A stretch of 64,000 nucleotides of DNA from Paraspadella gotoi (GCA_051294375.1 CM119267.1:22631486-22695485); one strand, 5' to 3'; counted from the first letter of the stretch, positions 22,001 through 27,832 are shown. Translations and numbers: made by a program. The notes: generated from the sequence alone by a model not told the origin.

Positions 22001-22177
22001 GCATAGTCTCCGAATTTATTTGTCTGGTTTATCGACTTACCTGAAACCAAACCCCAATTGGCACACCCGGAATAATTTGTAATGTAATGCTACGTAAATT
22101 TTCTGGCCGCCTGTTGCCATCCCAAGTAACTTCCCAGGATGGTTGAGGTTCGTAGATGCTGAACAATGGGATTTGGG
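943..22177 (-). CDS. Multi-unit cyclic-nucleotide-gated channel gene (CNGK/tetraKCNG-like), spliced
   Basis: This entry spans the exons listed separately below. I read at least four consecutive channel units on the minus strand: A (22.2-16.2 kb), B (16.1-10.6 kb), C (9.4-7.2 kb), D (7.1-1.9 kb) and the S1-S2 start of E (1.4-0.9 kb). Each unit resembles a CNG/HCN-type subunit with S1-S6, pore, C-linker and CNBD. Most adjoining exons have GT-AG borders that keep phase. Exon 6849-7871 holds a C-linker, a CNBD and then S1-S2 of the next unit, which is direct evidence for fused units. Known CNGK channels have four fused units and conduct K+ in sperm; that role here is inference. Missing pieces are the unit B pore/S6, most of the unit B CNBD, and S1-S2 of unit C. 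A tandem array of separate genes, or partial decay, is the alternative. The gene continues past the left edge. Confidence 0.7.
1181..1392 (-). CDS. Channel exon, unit E: linker and S1
   Basis: The frame runs from FRPTNRISARKSRNLW through a charged linker to the helix GVFLTLTAMIKVVVWLATHM and ends at a GTTAGT donor. It follows the unit D CNBD exon, so it marks the start of a further unit. The upstream side (from about 1405) is a repeat shared with 9.72 kb, so the 5' border of this exon is less certain. Confidence 0.45.
1903..2116 (-). CDS. Channel exon, unit D: second half of CNBD
   Basis: The frame contains WPGSWFGTKNL, then DIWRGTLIARQQCTFLLLP, matching the CNBD beta-roll and phosphate-binding cassette. 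An Arg is present near the position that contacts cyclic nucleotide (WRGT). Phase joins the preceding exon to give LKKFK-MSTPIM. The donor is GTTAGG. Confidence 0.6.
2261..2502 (-). CDS. Channel exon, unit D: C-linker end and start of CNBD
   Basis: It begins after tattttgcag and reads ERENIPESLFMEIKYHMFEE, then FHLAKFLDRADLKVLAECMD and a DEVVLLVEGSL strand. This matches the C-linker E'/F' helices and the first beta strands of a CNBD. It ends at a strong GTAGGT donor, in phase with the next exon. Confidence 0.6.
2652..2835 (-). CDS. Channel exon, unit D: end of S6 and C-linker
   Basis: The frame reads TTIVGLWISF, then DPEEWTAIEQIKNQKSC and KSYHLRKNLAQRVTYYGE. The segment YHLRKNLAQRV is the A'-B' C-linker signature of CNG/HCN channels (Y-x-L-P-x-x-L-x-x-R-V). 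It joins the pore exon in phase (VLHK-LYTS). The donor is GTAACT. Confidence 0.65.
3125..3340 (-). CDS. Channel exon, unit D: pore helix, filter and start of S6
   Basis: The frame reads YITYIYLSLQWFTGLGLGE, then ISQKSVNDVVISSIIYFF. This aligns with a pore helix, a selectivity filter and S6. The filter is GLG rather than GYG or the CNG-type GET. Both neighbours join in phase (ITKR-YIGI and VLHK-LYTS). Confidence 0.65.
3403..3729 (-). CDS. Channel exon, unit D: S4, S5 and turret
   Basis: After ttttcag the frame reads LFRIFEVFRRAHFLCKG, an S4-like helix with spaced Arg, then VINKIIFFVILIGAIMHI and HLLAILLFH as S5, then a turret with Cys. It ends ITKR at a GTAGGC donor. The 3 kb intron upstream contains a Tc1-like element and a TIR element. 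Confidence 0.6.
3996..5183. mobile_element. Tc1/mariner-type transposon, decayed
   Basis: The left end TACAGATCTGCTCAAAAAAA and the right end, as its reverse complement TACAGATCTGGTCCAAAAAA, are terminal inverted repeats flanked by TA. They are about 1.19 kb apart, a normal Tc1-like length. The only good transposase reading is at 4771-5091. It sits in the intron between the S3 and S4 exons of channel unit D. Confidence 0.75.
4771..5091 (+). pseudogene. Tc1-like transposase, C-terminal fragment
   Basis: The frame holds FMEDGAPGFKVKATQ (second catalytic Asp region of the DDE fold) and GWPRNSPYCNIIQNVWSRIK. In active Tc1-like enzymes the latter reads SPDLNPIENVW; here the catalytic Glu position is Gln (IIQN). 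The N-terminal DNA-binding half is not readable. It is a dead copy inside the 3996-5183 element. Confidence 0.75.
5210..5400. repeat. Degenerate telomere-like (CCTAA) repeat
   Basis: After a GTGCCCC-containing border the sequence is made of imperfect AACCTTAACC/CCTAAC-type words. The same GTGCCCC border with a similar array recurs near 17.35-17.53 kb, so this is a dispersed family and not a chromosome end. Confidence 0.5.
5541..6645. mobile_element. Non-autonomous TIR element with internal tandem repeats
   Basis: The left end carries TAGTCGGATCTGCTTTCAGC and the right end GGCAGATCCGACATTGTTTG; GTCGGATCTGC is inverted between them. Inside are about three ~170 bp units sharing GGTAGGAAAGTGTGT and GAAATGAGTTTAAATGG, then a short minisatellite. 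A related copy lies inverted at 17535-18440. No transposase frame was found. Confidence 0.6.
6250..6555. repeat. Minisatellite, ~15-19 bp unit
   Basis: Imperfect tandem copies of ATGATGCGAGTTGAAAAA, about 17 units, lie inside the TIR element at 5541-6645. Confidence 0.85.
6685..6787 (-). CDS. Channel exon, unit D: S3
   Basis: The frame reads DPPELIKYWKKHLFWVILSR and FPWEVILYPFNIS. The pattern (acidic-linker, Y-W-x-x-x-F, then I-L-S-x-F-P) matches the S2-S3 loop and S3 of CNG channels. It follows exon 6849-7871 in phase 0 (FVK-DPP). Phase into the S4 exon does not match, so one small exon may be missing. Confidence 0.5.
6849..7871 (-). CDS. Channel exon: unit C S6 end, C-linker, CNBD, then unit D S1-S2
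   Basis: One uninterrupted 341-codon exon with a cag acceptor and a GTGAGT donor, phase 0 at both ends. About residues 1-45 (FAILLTCTLSG to SQIDSMIKTLNFYHVSPLL) are S6 and A'-B' C-linker. About 95-215 are a CNBD with HFPPGVFLSC and YKIIRGQCAVVDVTG strands. The cassette (PLCEVLQLSTVISL) lacks the usual Arg that binds the nucleotide phosphate. From about 255 come KIFLLHTFYVIKPGIDIYL (S1) and WMWCLNAVLDGYIACDTYLI (S2) of the next unit. This is the strongest evidence that units are fused in one polypeptide. Confidence 0.8.
8015..8803. mobile_element. Tc1/mariner-like MITE, ~0.79 kb
   Basis: GTGCAAAAAAGAGGACAC near the left end is repeated inverted at the right end (8777-8798, with a longer A run), next to TA. 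The interior duplicates a ~60 bp segment containing AATCCATATGTG (8105 and 8496). No transposase frame is visible. It lies in the intron between the pore exon and the S6 exon of unit C. Confidence 0.6.
8303..8434. repeat. Inverted repeat (~46 bp arms) nested in the MITE
   Basis: The left arm GAGATGAAACGAAAAATTCG is matched inverted near 8400-8423. The ~40 bp spacer contains GAGTCGAAACATGT, a word also found in the 11589-11740 palindrome. (AAAT)n tracts flank both sides. Confidence 0.7.
8971..9154 (-). CDS. Channel exon, unit C: turret, pore helix and filter
   Basis: After ctttgtag the frame reads YVDYMTTALAM, then NYEFYIFQFFKMIDSMLTIG and LCKRTFEIIDDGIHY. TIGLC stands where TIGYG/TIGET filters lie. 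It ends at GTGAGT in phase 0, joining FAILLTCTL of S6. The preceding junction also keeps phase. Confidence 0.6.
9191..9396 (-). CDS. Channel exon(s), unit C: S3 to S5 region
   Basis: The frame reads IASFFPSYLSYHELVLLSF, then FIFIVSFSHLGSLTYIF and WILLCFTTFLDCCYII. The first part resembles S3, the last resembles S5. A recognisable charged S4 is absent. The start is a guess (cag acceptor at 9397); this stretch may be two exons. Confidence 0.4.
9715..9860. repeat. Dispersed repeat with CACTCAATGGGGTGA end
   Basis: The sequence AGTAGCCGCACTCAATGGGG and following bases match 1406-1480 and, more weakly, 545-600. Members share ATGCTCAAAC and CTATCAGAATCCATC segments, so the family is old and present several times in this window. 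Confidence 0.5.
9895..9970 (+). mobile_element. tRNA-like SINE core, solo copy
   Basis: The core GGGTTAAGCGCCCCGTCCCT is followed by CTTAACTGCTAAGCGACC and GGGCTGGAACCCCGG. It is shared with the elements at 12.6 and 15.1 kb but its flanks differ. The spacing of GTTAAGCGC (box A-like) and the GGGCT-GAACCC arm (box B/T-arm-like) suggests tRNA ancestry. Confidence 0.5.
10255..10450. repeat. Degenerate TTAGGG-like array
   Basis: Tandem AAGTTAGGGTTAGGGGT words with many variants. An internal telomere-like minisatellite, one of several in the window. Confidence 0.85.
10596..10799 (-). CDS. Channel exon, unit B: C-linker end and start of CNBD
   Basis: The frame reads IIIKTDIKWRRMHQMFKV, then NTFSEWQELSLLNLYSILAY and FEVELNDP. 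Spacing resembles the unit D exon at 2261-2502 (FEEWFQKFHLAKFLD). The rest of this CNBD was not found, so this exon may be a remnant. Borders are approximate. Confidence 0.4.
   Translation of the reverse strand: MDWLFRLTCNSSDRFLLFYIIIKTDIKWRRMHQMFKVNTFSEWQELSLLNLYSILAYFEVELNDPFS
11589..11740. repeat. ~150 bp palindrome with hammerhead-like core
   Basis: The arms (AGGAATTGTTTATTGTTTG to CATGTTTCGACTCTG) pair almost perfectly, with a ~16 nt loop. On the minus strand the centre reads CTGATGA-GACTC-9 nt-GAGTC-GAAAC. See findings. Confidence 0.85.
11911..12126. other. Assembly gap (216 N)
   Basis: Run of N. It lies in the region where the pore and S6 of channel unit B would be expected. Confidence 1.
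12195..12425. repeat. Inverted-repeat element with GA/CT centre
   Basis: ATCATTTAATAATTCGGAG on the left is inverted as CGAATTATTAAATGATC on the right, with internal GAGAGAGAGAAAG and CTCTCTATCTCTC segments also inverted. A foldback/MITE-like structure without coding capacity. Confidence 0.65.
12587..13238 (+). mobile_element. TRIM-like composite A-B-A element, copy 1
   Basis: A ~230 bp terminal repeat starts TGAAGAGACAGTAATTATTG and ends GTCCACCATA, at 12587-12818 and 13004-13238. It flanks a ~185 bp middle part. Both copies of A contain the tRNA-like core GGGTTAAGCGCC. The 4-base word GAAC flanks both sides as a putative target duplication. There is no coding sequence. Confidence 0.7.
13313..13420. 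repeat. Degenerate CCCTAA-like array
   Basis: CCCTAATCCCTAACCCTAAC words and variants follow the TRIM-like element after ~75 bp. Confidence 0.75.
14055..14323 (-). CDS. Channel exon, unit B: S5 and turret
   Basis: After attcag the frame reads SFIMVIGYLMVIFTAAHYSA (S5), then a long extracellular turret with NDTVCADAFPGWRANF, and ends at a strong GTGAGT donor. It joins the S4 exon in phase 0. Confidence 0.55.
14415..14519 (-). CDS. Channel exon, unit B: S4
   Basis: The 35-codon exon reads GGYVTIIRFITIFKPAFKFL and RLVFYVQNFLSWRLQ, with spaced basic residues. The acceptor is cacttag and the donor GTGAAA; both ends are phase 0. Confidence 0.55.
14760..15050 (+). mobile_element. Old dispersed repeat (host of copy-2 insertion), left part
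   Basis: It contains GACTTTGAACAGGCTTTGG and AAGGCATCCATCACTCTTAC. It is the reverse complement of 20262-20420 and 20034-20110. It continues at 15669-15720, interrupted by the TRIM-like element. Confidence 0.75.
15051..15668 (+). mobile_element. TRIM-like composite A-B-A element, copy 2
   Basis: A1 is at 15051-15284, middle B at 15285-15472 and a shortened A2 at 15473-15668 (about 40 bp around the Gly-rich GGGTTGGGAGGCGAATG segment is missing). It is flanked by CTGG on both sides. The uninterrupted target, with a single CTGG, is present near 20250-20270 in inverted orientation. Confidence 0.8.
15808..16100 (-). CDS. Channel exon, unit B: S1-S2
   Basis: The frame reads VISFLIPSEVHQLNITLSVL, FPVFLFNYHPLNWFEIIV (S1), then IPLVMVFTADFLIWISLGIH and TPYGVVTGRKACRYK (S2 with the T-G motif). 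The acceptor is aatgtaag and the donor GTTGAT. Confidence 0.6.
16246..16468 (-). CDS. Channel exon: linker from unit A CNBD to unit B
   Basis: The frame reads IILSNHHAIVHTSTCFFHNE, then LLLALKKFEKGPSQTFP and a Lys-rich, CSCDQ-containing end. It follows the CNBD exon 17006-17136 in phase 0 (NQK-IIL). The downstream junction does not keep phase in my reading. Confidence 0.4.
16740..16985. mobile_element. Dispersed repeat with GCGGCGCAACTAAAA-type end
   Basis: GGATTTCCTGAAGGCGGCGC and the end GTACTTGTGGCGTAACTAAA match 22435-22690 and, inverted, 22915-23010. GACGGACAGACA-type words lie near the end. It begins directly after the CNBD exon of channel unit A. Confidence 0.65.
17006..17136 (-). CDS. 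Channel exon, unit A: CNBD third part
   Basis: After gctgttag the frame reads GEITVVYDLQSPILFVAITD, then CEIWVLSHEKFRKIAQKL. It completes the FG|EI of the cassette. The usual Arg-Thr/Ala pair is replaced by SP, so nucleotide binding may be altered. The 3' border (GTTTAT) is weak. Confidence 0.55.
17222..17314 (-). CDS. Channel exon, unit A: CNBD second part
   Basis: The frame reads GLMMIRRGYVAAIGLDGQNS and SMVILGENDVFG. MMIRRGYVAAIG is the typical CNBD strand (Y/F-I-I-x-x-G-x-V). The donor is GTACGT. Both junctions are in phase. Confidence 0.7.
17395..17530. repeat. Degenerate CCCTAA-like array
   Basis: TAACCCAAATCTCTAACCCT and similar words after the border AGTGCCCCGTTTCTGTTC, as at 5.2 kb. 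Confidence 0.7.
17535..18440. mobile_element. Non-autonomous TIR element, inverted relative of 5541-6645
   Basis: Ends GCAAACAATGTCGGATCTGC and CGACAAAGTGAATTATAGAG mirror the 5.5-6.6 kb element. Internal CACACTTTCCTACTCACA units are reverse complements of its tandem units. Part of the middle is a simple ATTGATTG/TTAATTAA tract. It sits in a CNBD intron of channel unit A. Confidence 0.6.
18499..18655 (-). CDS. Channel exon, unit A: CNBD first part
   Basis: The frame reads DLIIEETSMKTLSQLRIFRD, VDSKVLKIIAKICHSELYTK and GYPIARPNTNLAG. The L-R-I-F-x-D-V-D pattern is the start of a CNBD. The acceptor is atttcaag, the donor GTAAGA; phase fits both neighbours. Confidence 0.7.
18722..18841 (-). CDS. 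Channel exon, unit A: C-linker
   Basis: The 40-codon exon reads LKNVDEERASLIKKFCSLKY and FWHLDLLDKDMFKRLPNPYM, phase 0 at both ends. It lies between S6/A' and the CNBD, as expected for a C-linker. Confidence 0.6.
19647..19806 (-). CDS. Channel exon, unit A: S6 and A' helix
   Basis: After taatcacag the frame reads NYLELWILNLTMLLGTFGYT, then HIAAIYSTYYL and EFSRQMEIVNTYCQ, ending at GTTTAT. The Arg-Gln-Met...Tyr stretch resembles the start of a CNG C-linker. It is followed in phase by the exon 18722-18841. Confidence 0.6.
20034..20425 (-). mobile_element. Old dispersed repeat, two overlapping tandem units
   Basis: CCACCAAAGCCTGTTCAAAG starts a segment at 20034 that recurs at ~20350 (316 bp apart). 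Its reverse complement makes up 14760-15050 and 15669-15720. Positions ~20250-20270 hold the uninterrupted version of the TRIM-like target site. Confidence 0.75.
21249..21440 (-). CDS. Channel exon, unit A: S4-S5
   Basis: The frame reads FPTVKGVFRAFFIVRDAVFL (S4-like, basic residues at intervals), then HFNVVVIMIWGFILEQAYAS (S5). The donor is GTATTG. The upstream border is uncertain because phase with the S3 exon does not match. Confidence 0.55.
21528..21634 (-). CDS. Channel exon, unit A: S3
   Basis: The frame reads KPLLLAFPYQVLLPILHALF and GQWIGDLICYFFNYIG. A-F-P-Y-Q-V corresponds to S-R-F-P-W-E-V in the unit D S3 exon. It joins the S2 exon in phase (Trp split by the intron). Confidence 0.6.
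21850..21959 (-). CDS. Channel exon, unit A: S2
   Basis: The frame reads LTMVIRVMLSCFVGYYENEE and LIIDRTRVLPDVTRNM. G-Y-Y-E-N-E-E-L-I-I-D corresponds to the conserved T-G-Y-x-E-x-G-x-x-V-x-D stretch after S2 in CNG channels. The donor is GTGAGT; phase fits both sides. Confidence 0.65.
22041..22177 (-). CDS. Channel exon, unit A: S1-S2 loop and start of S2
   Basis: The frame reads SIYEPQPSWEVTWDGNRRPE, then SITLQIIPGVPIGVWFQ before a GTAAGT donor, in phase with the S2 exon. S1 of this unit was not found with confidence; a frame at 22215-22300 (FEVQWENLPEGPPYFNP) is a candidate upstream exon. Confidence 0.5.
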
Positions 22178-22434
22178 CTCAGAAATTCACAAAAATTTAA
22201 AAATAAAACTCTTGATACAAAACCTGAATTTTCTTTCGGTTTCCGTGAGAGGATTAAAGTACGGCGGTCCCTCTGGCAAGTTTTCCCATTGAACTTCAAA
22301 AAAGCGGGATATATTTTTTTTTAAATATCATTTCTTCCGTGTGTTGCGCAGCAGTGACTGCCTTAACACGTGTATTTCTCATAACATGACATGACATGAT
22401 GTGATATGACGTGATATGAACTTTCTTAGCCCAT

Positions 22435-22690
22435 GTATTTATAAGACACACATTGTATAGAAATTACATCTTTTGTTCTTTATAGTTTTAGGATTTCCTG
22501 AAGACGGCGCTAGCAGTCCCTTAAATTTGAAGTTTTTTCTTGTCAGAACAAATGAGCAAGTAACTATAGGGGAATTATATGCAATTTTAATGTAAATGGG
22601 ACAGACCAACAGACAGACATACCGACGGACCAACCGACCGAAAAGTGACTTATAGAGTTGCTCCGCGAGTACTCGCGGCGCAACTAAAAA
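22435..22690 (+). mobile_element. Dispersed repeat, second copy
   Basis: GGATTTCCTGAAGACGGCGC and the end GTACTCGCGGCGCAACTAAA match 16740-16985. ACCGACGGACCAACCGACCG lies near its end. A partial inverted copy at 22915-23010 carries GTCGGTCGGTCGGTATGTCT. Confidence 0.65.
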
Positions 22691-22914
22691 TCCGCGCCCT
22701 AAAAACCTTTGAGCAAGATAATGTAATAAGCCACGTGCAATGGAATATCGAGCATTCGGACGAGCTCCACGCCGCTCGACGACGGAACCAGGCAGCGCAA
22801 CAGTGTGGATCGCCGGATTCTAACATTAAACAATAATTTATTAATCTACTGATTTAATTTTATATCATTCGCGCGTGAGTCTTCCAAATCCTAGACTAGT
22901 AGAAGTTCTTAAGT

Positions 22915-23010
22915 TTGTTAGTTACAACTCTATAAGTCACTGTCGGTCTGGCGGTCGGTCGGTCGGTATGTCTGTCCATCAGTCAGTCCCACTTACGTTA
23001 GAAATGCTCA
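22915..23010 (-). mobile_element. Dispersed repeat, partial inverted copy
   Basis: TTAGTTACAACTCTATAAGT followed by CACTGTCGGTC and GGTCGGTCGG is the reverse complement of the end of the 22435-22690 copy. Confidence 0.6.
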
Positions 23011-23414
23011 TAACTCGCCTCATATATTTTCCGTTATTTTGCTTAAGAGTAGATCAAATAATTTTAAACTCTCACGCGATTGTACAAAACGCCAACTTAG
23101 TTTCTGCCATAAAGATATTATCAAAAATTCCACATCATTTCAAAATCGACTCATACCCGCTTTTCTTTCTTTTTTTCTTTTCGAATCTTTTCGTTTGGCT
23201 TTTACTAAGGTTAACTGATTTGTTATTCATTTTATAGCTATCTCTCCCCATTTCATTAATCACGGGAAGTTCAAGAAAATTCTTCGCTCTGAATAAAAAT
23301 GCAAGATGGCCGCGCCCGCGATCTTCGCAATCTTTGGCGGAAATTTAAGACGGTAAATCGAATTTTTATCGTTTTTATGTTTGGCTGCAACTCGGGGTCC
23401 CTCGCGAGACGGAA

Positions 23415-23415
23415 T

Positions 23416-23474
<59 letters not shown>

Positions 23475-23492
23475 TCTCTGTCTCTCTCTCTT
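23415..23492. repeat. (CT)n microsatellite
   Basis: Imperfect CT dinucleotide tract, the first large one in the window; none of this size lies left of here. Confidence 0.95.
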
Positions 23493-23791
23493 TCATTTGT
23501 ATGCAAAGAAAAATCCAGAACAAAGTATAAATCAAATTGGCGCCTAATATGCTGAAACCTCTGAAAGATACTGCGCATAAAGTCTCGTGATTTTTTTTCT
23601 TTTGTTGATCACTCGTTTCCTTTCCGCTTTCACCAAATTTGTTGGTTCGGTTTCTGACTGTCGCGACGACTGTTGTTTTGTTGTTTCGTCCGCTTCGAAA
23701 ATCCGAAAGCAATTGAGGCGGAATTTTTTGAATTACTTCTCCCGGAAGAGTAACTGTGATTATGAAAATGCGGACGAAGCAAGTTAAGGAA

Positions 23792-23793
<2 letters not shown>

Positions 23794-23879
<86 letters not shown>
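23794..23879. repeat. (GA)n microsatellite
   Basis: About 42 uninterrupted GA units. Confidence 0.98.
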
Positions 23880-23884
<5 letters not shown>

Positions 23885-25075
23885 GAATGACCGTTTTTGA
23901 CAGAGACGTCCCTTTCTTTAAATTGTCGCCGGAACTTATGTCTATGCTCCAGCTGAGCCCGAATCGCTAAAGGCAGCACTCCCGTCATGCCACCCCGCAC
24001 CCCCCAGTTTCTGCTTCTCCTCCGCCAATTTGAGATTCCAATTCGTTTTTTTCTGTCTTTCTGTCATTTTGTTCTATCCTCTCACCATTTCACGCGTTCT
24101 TTTTTTTGCTCGAGGGGGAAACTTCCTCAATGTTAAAAATGACTTCTGGACATTTTTCATAAACTGTTTTGAATTTTGAAATAAAGGAATTTAAAATAAC
24201 GAAGGTCTTTTGTAAAGGCACGAATAATTTTCGAAATATTATAACTTTCTTTCTTACAATTGAATAAGTTTTAAGTAAGATATGTATTGTATTTCCCCTA
24301 TCGGCATTTCGATATTGATGGCTATCCTTTCCGCGAGTCGAGATCCGATCGACGAGAATGAATCGTCGATCCTCAACAATTTTCACTTTTCGAAAAGGAT
24401 CCGGAAATTCACTTCACGCCAAATCCCTCGTGGAGTTATTAGGACTCTAATATGTAAATTAGATTTAGCCTACGTATATTTTTTGTTCCTGAAAAGACTT
24501 CTTTCTGGGGAAAGGGGTTGCTAGGATTAGATTGTGAGTTTATCAATACAATATAAAATAAGTAGGGTGGTTAAATTGGGTATATGTAGTTCTGCATAAT
24601 ACTTTTCCACGTGGCGACATATCGAAGTGTGACGCTCTGAAGTCAGTCATGAAATTCGGATTTCGATGACCCGATCTCGACATTCTCTATCCAAACGCCA
24701 AGCAATAATTCCCATTCTTCGCCGTCAAAGCTTTACGTTTTACTGTTGACCCCTGACTCTAGTACACCTTTGGTCCCGCTATATATGCTATTTCACTATT
24801 TTGAAAATCTACCACTTTCCATACAATTTCTTTTGAAGTTTTTTTTTTTCTTCTTAATATCAACCCCTCTCGTCTTTCTACTCCACTCAACTTCAGTCGA
24901 CTCCACTCTCCCCTCGCCCGACTCCACTCCACTCCAGCCACCCTCTCTCTCCCCTCGCTCCAGCAAACCCGCCCTTCCGTCCGTCCGACGCCCGAAGCCA
25001 TAAAATCTCGTGTGTCGCCGGAAGAAAGCAGGGGGAGGTAACGTAACAGTCCGTGTAAGAAATCCTAGAGAAGAA
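23880..25075. other. No gene seen
   Basis: Open frames here are short, overlap on both strands and show no domain or splice logic. Part (24870-24975) is a CT-rich tract with CCACTC words. Confidence 0.5.
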
Positions 25076-26950
25076 GAAAAAGGGGAGGGAGGAAAGTGGA
25101 CCACAGAGGAGGAGGAGGGAGGTCAAAGGTGAGGAGGGGGGACGGAAGAGAGGAGGGGGAGGTGTAGAAATCGGAAGAAAATCCTGGCAGGAGACAAAAA
25201 ATGGCCGGAGGAGAAAAGGGGAACGCCTCTAGGAGGAGGAGGGTAGGAAAGCGGAGGCAGGGGCGGACGGAAGAGAAGGAACGCGGGGAGGCCTAAAGAA
25301 AGTCGGAAGAAATCCTAGGAGAAGAAGAAAAGGGAGGGAGGAAAGGGAAGAGGGAGGAGGAGGGAAGGAACGGGAAGAGGAGGAGGAGTGAGGAAGGGAG
25401 GAGGGGACGGACAGAGAGAAGGGGGAGGTCAAGAAAGTCGAGAGAAATCCCTAGGAGGCAATGAAGAAAAGGGGCAGGGACGGAAAAGGAAGAGGAGGAA
25501 GACGGAAGGAAAGAGGAGGAGAGGCCAGGAGAGGAGGGAGAGAAAGGAGAGGGGACGAAGGAGAAGGGGAGGTAAGAAGTTCGGAGAAGAAAGTCCTAGG
25601 AGGAAGAAGAAAAGGGAGGGAAAAGGAGAGGAGGCAGGAGGGAGGAAGGAGGGTGCACGGTTAAGAGAACCAACCCATAAGGAGGCCGCACGGTAAGGAA
25701 AGAGGGAATAAACGCGAGAGAGCGAGAAGAAATCCTAGGAGGAGAGAAGAAGGGGAAGGGAGAGAGGGAAAGAGAGGAGAGGAGAGAGGAGAGGAGAGGA
25801 GGGAGAGAGGAGACACGGAGAGAGAGAGGAGGGAAGGTAAGGAAAGAGAGAAAGAAGCCAGAGAGACAGAGAGAGGGGAAAAGCCGAGAGCGGTGGAGGA
25901 AAGCGGGAAGACGAGCTATAATCCTGGTTGGTTAATTAGAGAAAATTCCATTTAGGATTATATATTGCACCAATGTGACAAAGATCAAAAGGGGGAGGCA
26001 TTGTTGTAGATCGTTATGTTGAATATACTCGCGGTAAGAGCAGGAAGTCCATGGGAATACGGTCAATAGCGGAGGGACACCAGTCTCTCATGCTCGTCCC
26101 GGACTCGCGAAGAAGAGGAGGGTGTGCAGGTACACGAAAGGAGCGGAGGAAAAGAGATGGAGAGGGGAGAGGAAGGAAAAGCAAAGGTTCAAGGAGGAAG
26201 GAAGGGTTAAGAAGGCGGGACACACTATAGAAATGAAGGAAAGTAGGCGCNNNNNNNNNNNNNNNNNNNNNNNNNTCCTAGGAGGAGAAGAAAAGGTGAG
26301 GAGGAAAGGGAAAGAGGCAGGAGGAGGGAGGGATAAGGGAGGAGGGGGGACGGAAGAGAGGAGGGGGTAGGTAAGAAAGTCGGAAGAAATCCTAGGAGGA
26401 AGAAGAAAAGGGAGGGAGGAAAGGGAAGAGGAGGAGGAGGGAGGAGGAAGGGAGGAGGAGGAGGGAAGGAGGAGGGGACGGAAGAGAGGAGGGGGAGGTA
26501 AGAAAGTCGGAAGAAATCCTAGGAGAGAGAAGGAGGGAGAAGGGAAGAGAGGAGGAGGGAAGGAAAGGGAAGGAGGAGGAGGAGGGAGCGAAAAGGGACG
26601 GAGGGGGGCGGAAGAGAAGGAGGGGGAGGTAAGAAAGTCGGAAGAAATCCTAGGCAGGAAAGAGCAGAAAAGGGGCAAGGGAGAAAGGGAAGAGAGAGAC
26701 GAAGCGGTAGGCAAAGGGCGAGGCAGGGACGGGAAGACGGAGAGGAAGGGGGAGGTGAAGAAAGTCGGAAGAGAATCCTAGGGAGGAAGGAAGAAAGAGG
26801 GGAGGGAGGAAAGGAGAGAGGAGGAGGGAGAAAGCGGAAGCAGTCAGGAGCGAGGAGGAAAGAGGACTCCGGAGCAAGAGGCAGGGGAATCTCTCTCTCA
26901 GGTGAGAGAAGGGTAAGTTTGAAGGGATTACGAGAGGACAAGACAATTGG
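25076..26950 (+). repeat. Purine-strand minisatellite block, ~130 bp unit
   Basis: Units share GAAAGTCGGAAGAAATCCTA followed by GGAG-rich filler. The word recurs near 25298, 26372, 26503, 26636 and 26762 (about 126-133 bp apart), with diverged copies between. The plus strand is nearly all A/G for ~1.8 kb. A 25-N gap lies inside (26251-26275). Open frames here are artefacts of composition. Confidence 0.85.
26251..26275. other. Assembly gap (25 N)
   Basis: Run of N within the purine-rich minisatellite. Confidence 1.
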
Positions 26951-27186
26951 GAGGAATGAGTCGAGGTTTTAAAACAGGGGAAAGTGAATGAAGGAACAAA
27001 GAGAACTCCTTGGATCAAATTGAGAATTCATAGCGTCAGGTAAATTTGGAACAGGTAGAGAAATAAAGACATAAAAGGATAAAGAAGGGAAAGGAAAATA
27101 AAAAGAAGGAAAAAAGAAATACAGGAACAAAATAAAAATAAAATGGACGATAGGAGAATGAGTCCATCGACGCTGGCGACCTGGGG

Positions 27187-27188
<2 letters not shown>

Positions 27189-27249
<61 letters not shown>
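27189..27249. repeat. (GA)n microsatellite
   Basis: About 30 GA units. Confidence 0.97.
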
Positions 27250-27253
<4 letters not shown>

Positions 27254-27524
27254 AGAACGTTTACAACGGCAATAAAGAGAGAGTTAAACCAAAATAAAAA
27301 AGGAATATGTTACAGATGAAATGCTGGAAACAACTTTAAAAGCACAAAGGACAAAACAGGAAAAAATTATCGTACCTGTGGCTGTGTTAGGTTAAAATTT
27401 GGGGAAGTTTATTATTAAAAATATGTTAATAAATGCCTATCAATAAAAATAAAATGCAAAATAAAAACCACGTGAAAAAAGTAGAAAGAGAAAAAAAAGA
27501 GATAGAAAAGAGTGTTTGTGAGGA

Positions 27525-27560
27525 GAGCGAGAGAGAGAGAGAGAAAGAGGAGAGAAGAAG

Positions 27561-27601
<41 letters not shown>

Positions 27602-27832
27602 GAGAAGAGGGATGGAGGTGGCGGCAGTCAGCAATAGATCGGTCAAGAAAGAGGATAATAGGATGGAGATAAGGCGGAAATAAAATGGTGCGGTAAAGGG
27701 AGTATGAAGAGGAAGAGAGAGAGAGAGAGAGAGGAGAGAGAGGAGAGAGAGAGAGAGGAAGAGAGGGAAAGAGAGAGAGAGAAAGAAAAGAGAGAGAGAG
27801 AGAGAGAAAGAGAGAAAGAGAAAGAGAGAGAA
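27525..27832. repeat. Compound (GA)n microsatellites
   Basis: GA tracts interrupted by GGAGA and AAAGA words at 27530-27596 and 27715-27832. Confidence 0.95.

Noticed and set aside
22645-22836. Plus-strand 63-residue frame
   Set aside because: Starts within a dispersed repeat end and has no recognisable motif; too short to support.
23260-24000. 246-residue frame with a long Ser-Leu run
   Set aside because: The frame is created by (GA)n/(CT)n repeats, which are open in several frames on both strands. No domain or splice sites.
26088-26714. 208-residue Pro/Ser/Leu-rich frame
   Set aside because: Lies in the purine-rich minisatellite and spans an N gap; periodicity follows the DNA repeat.
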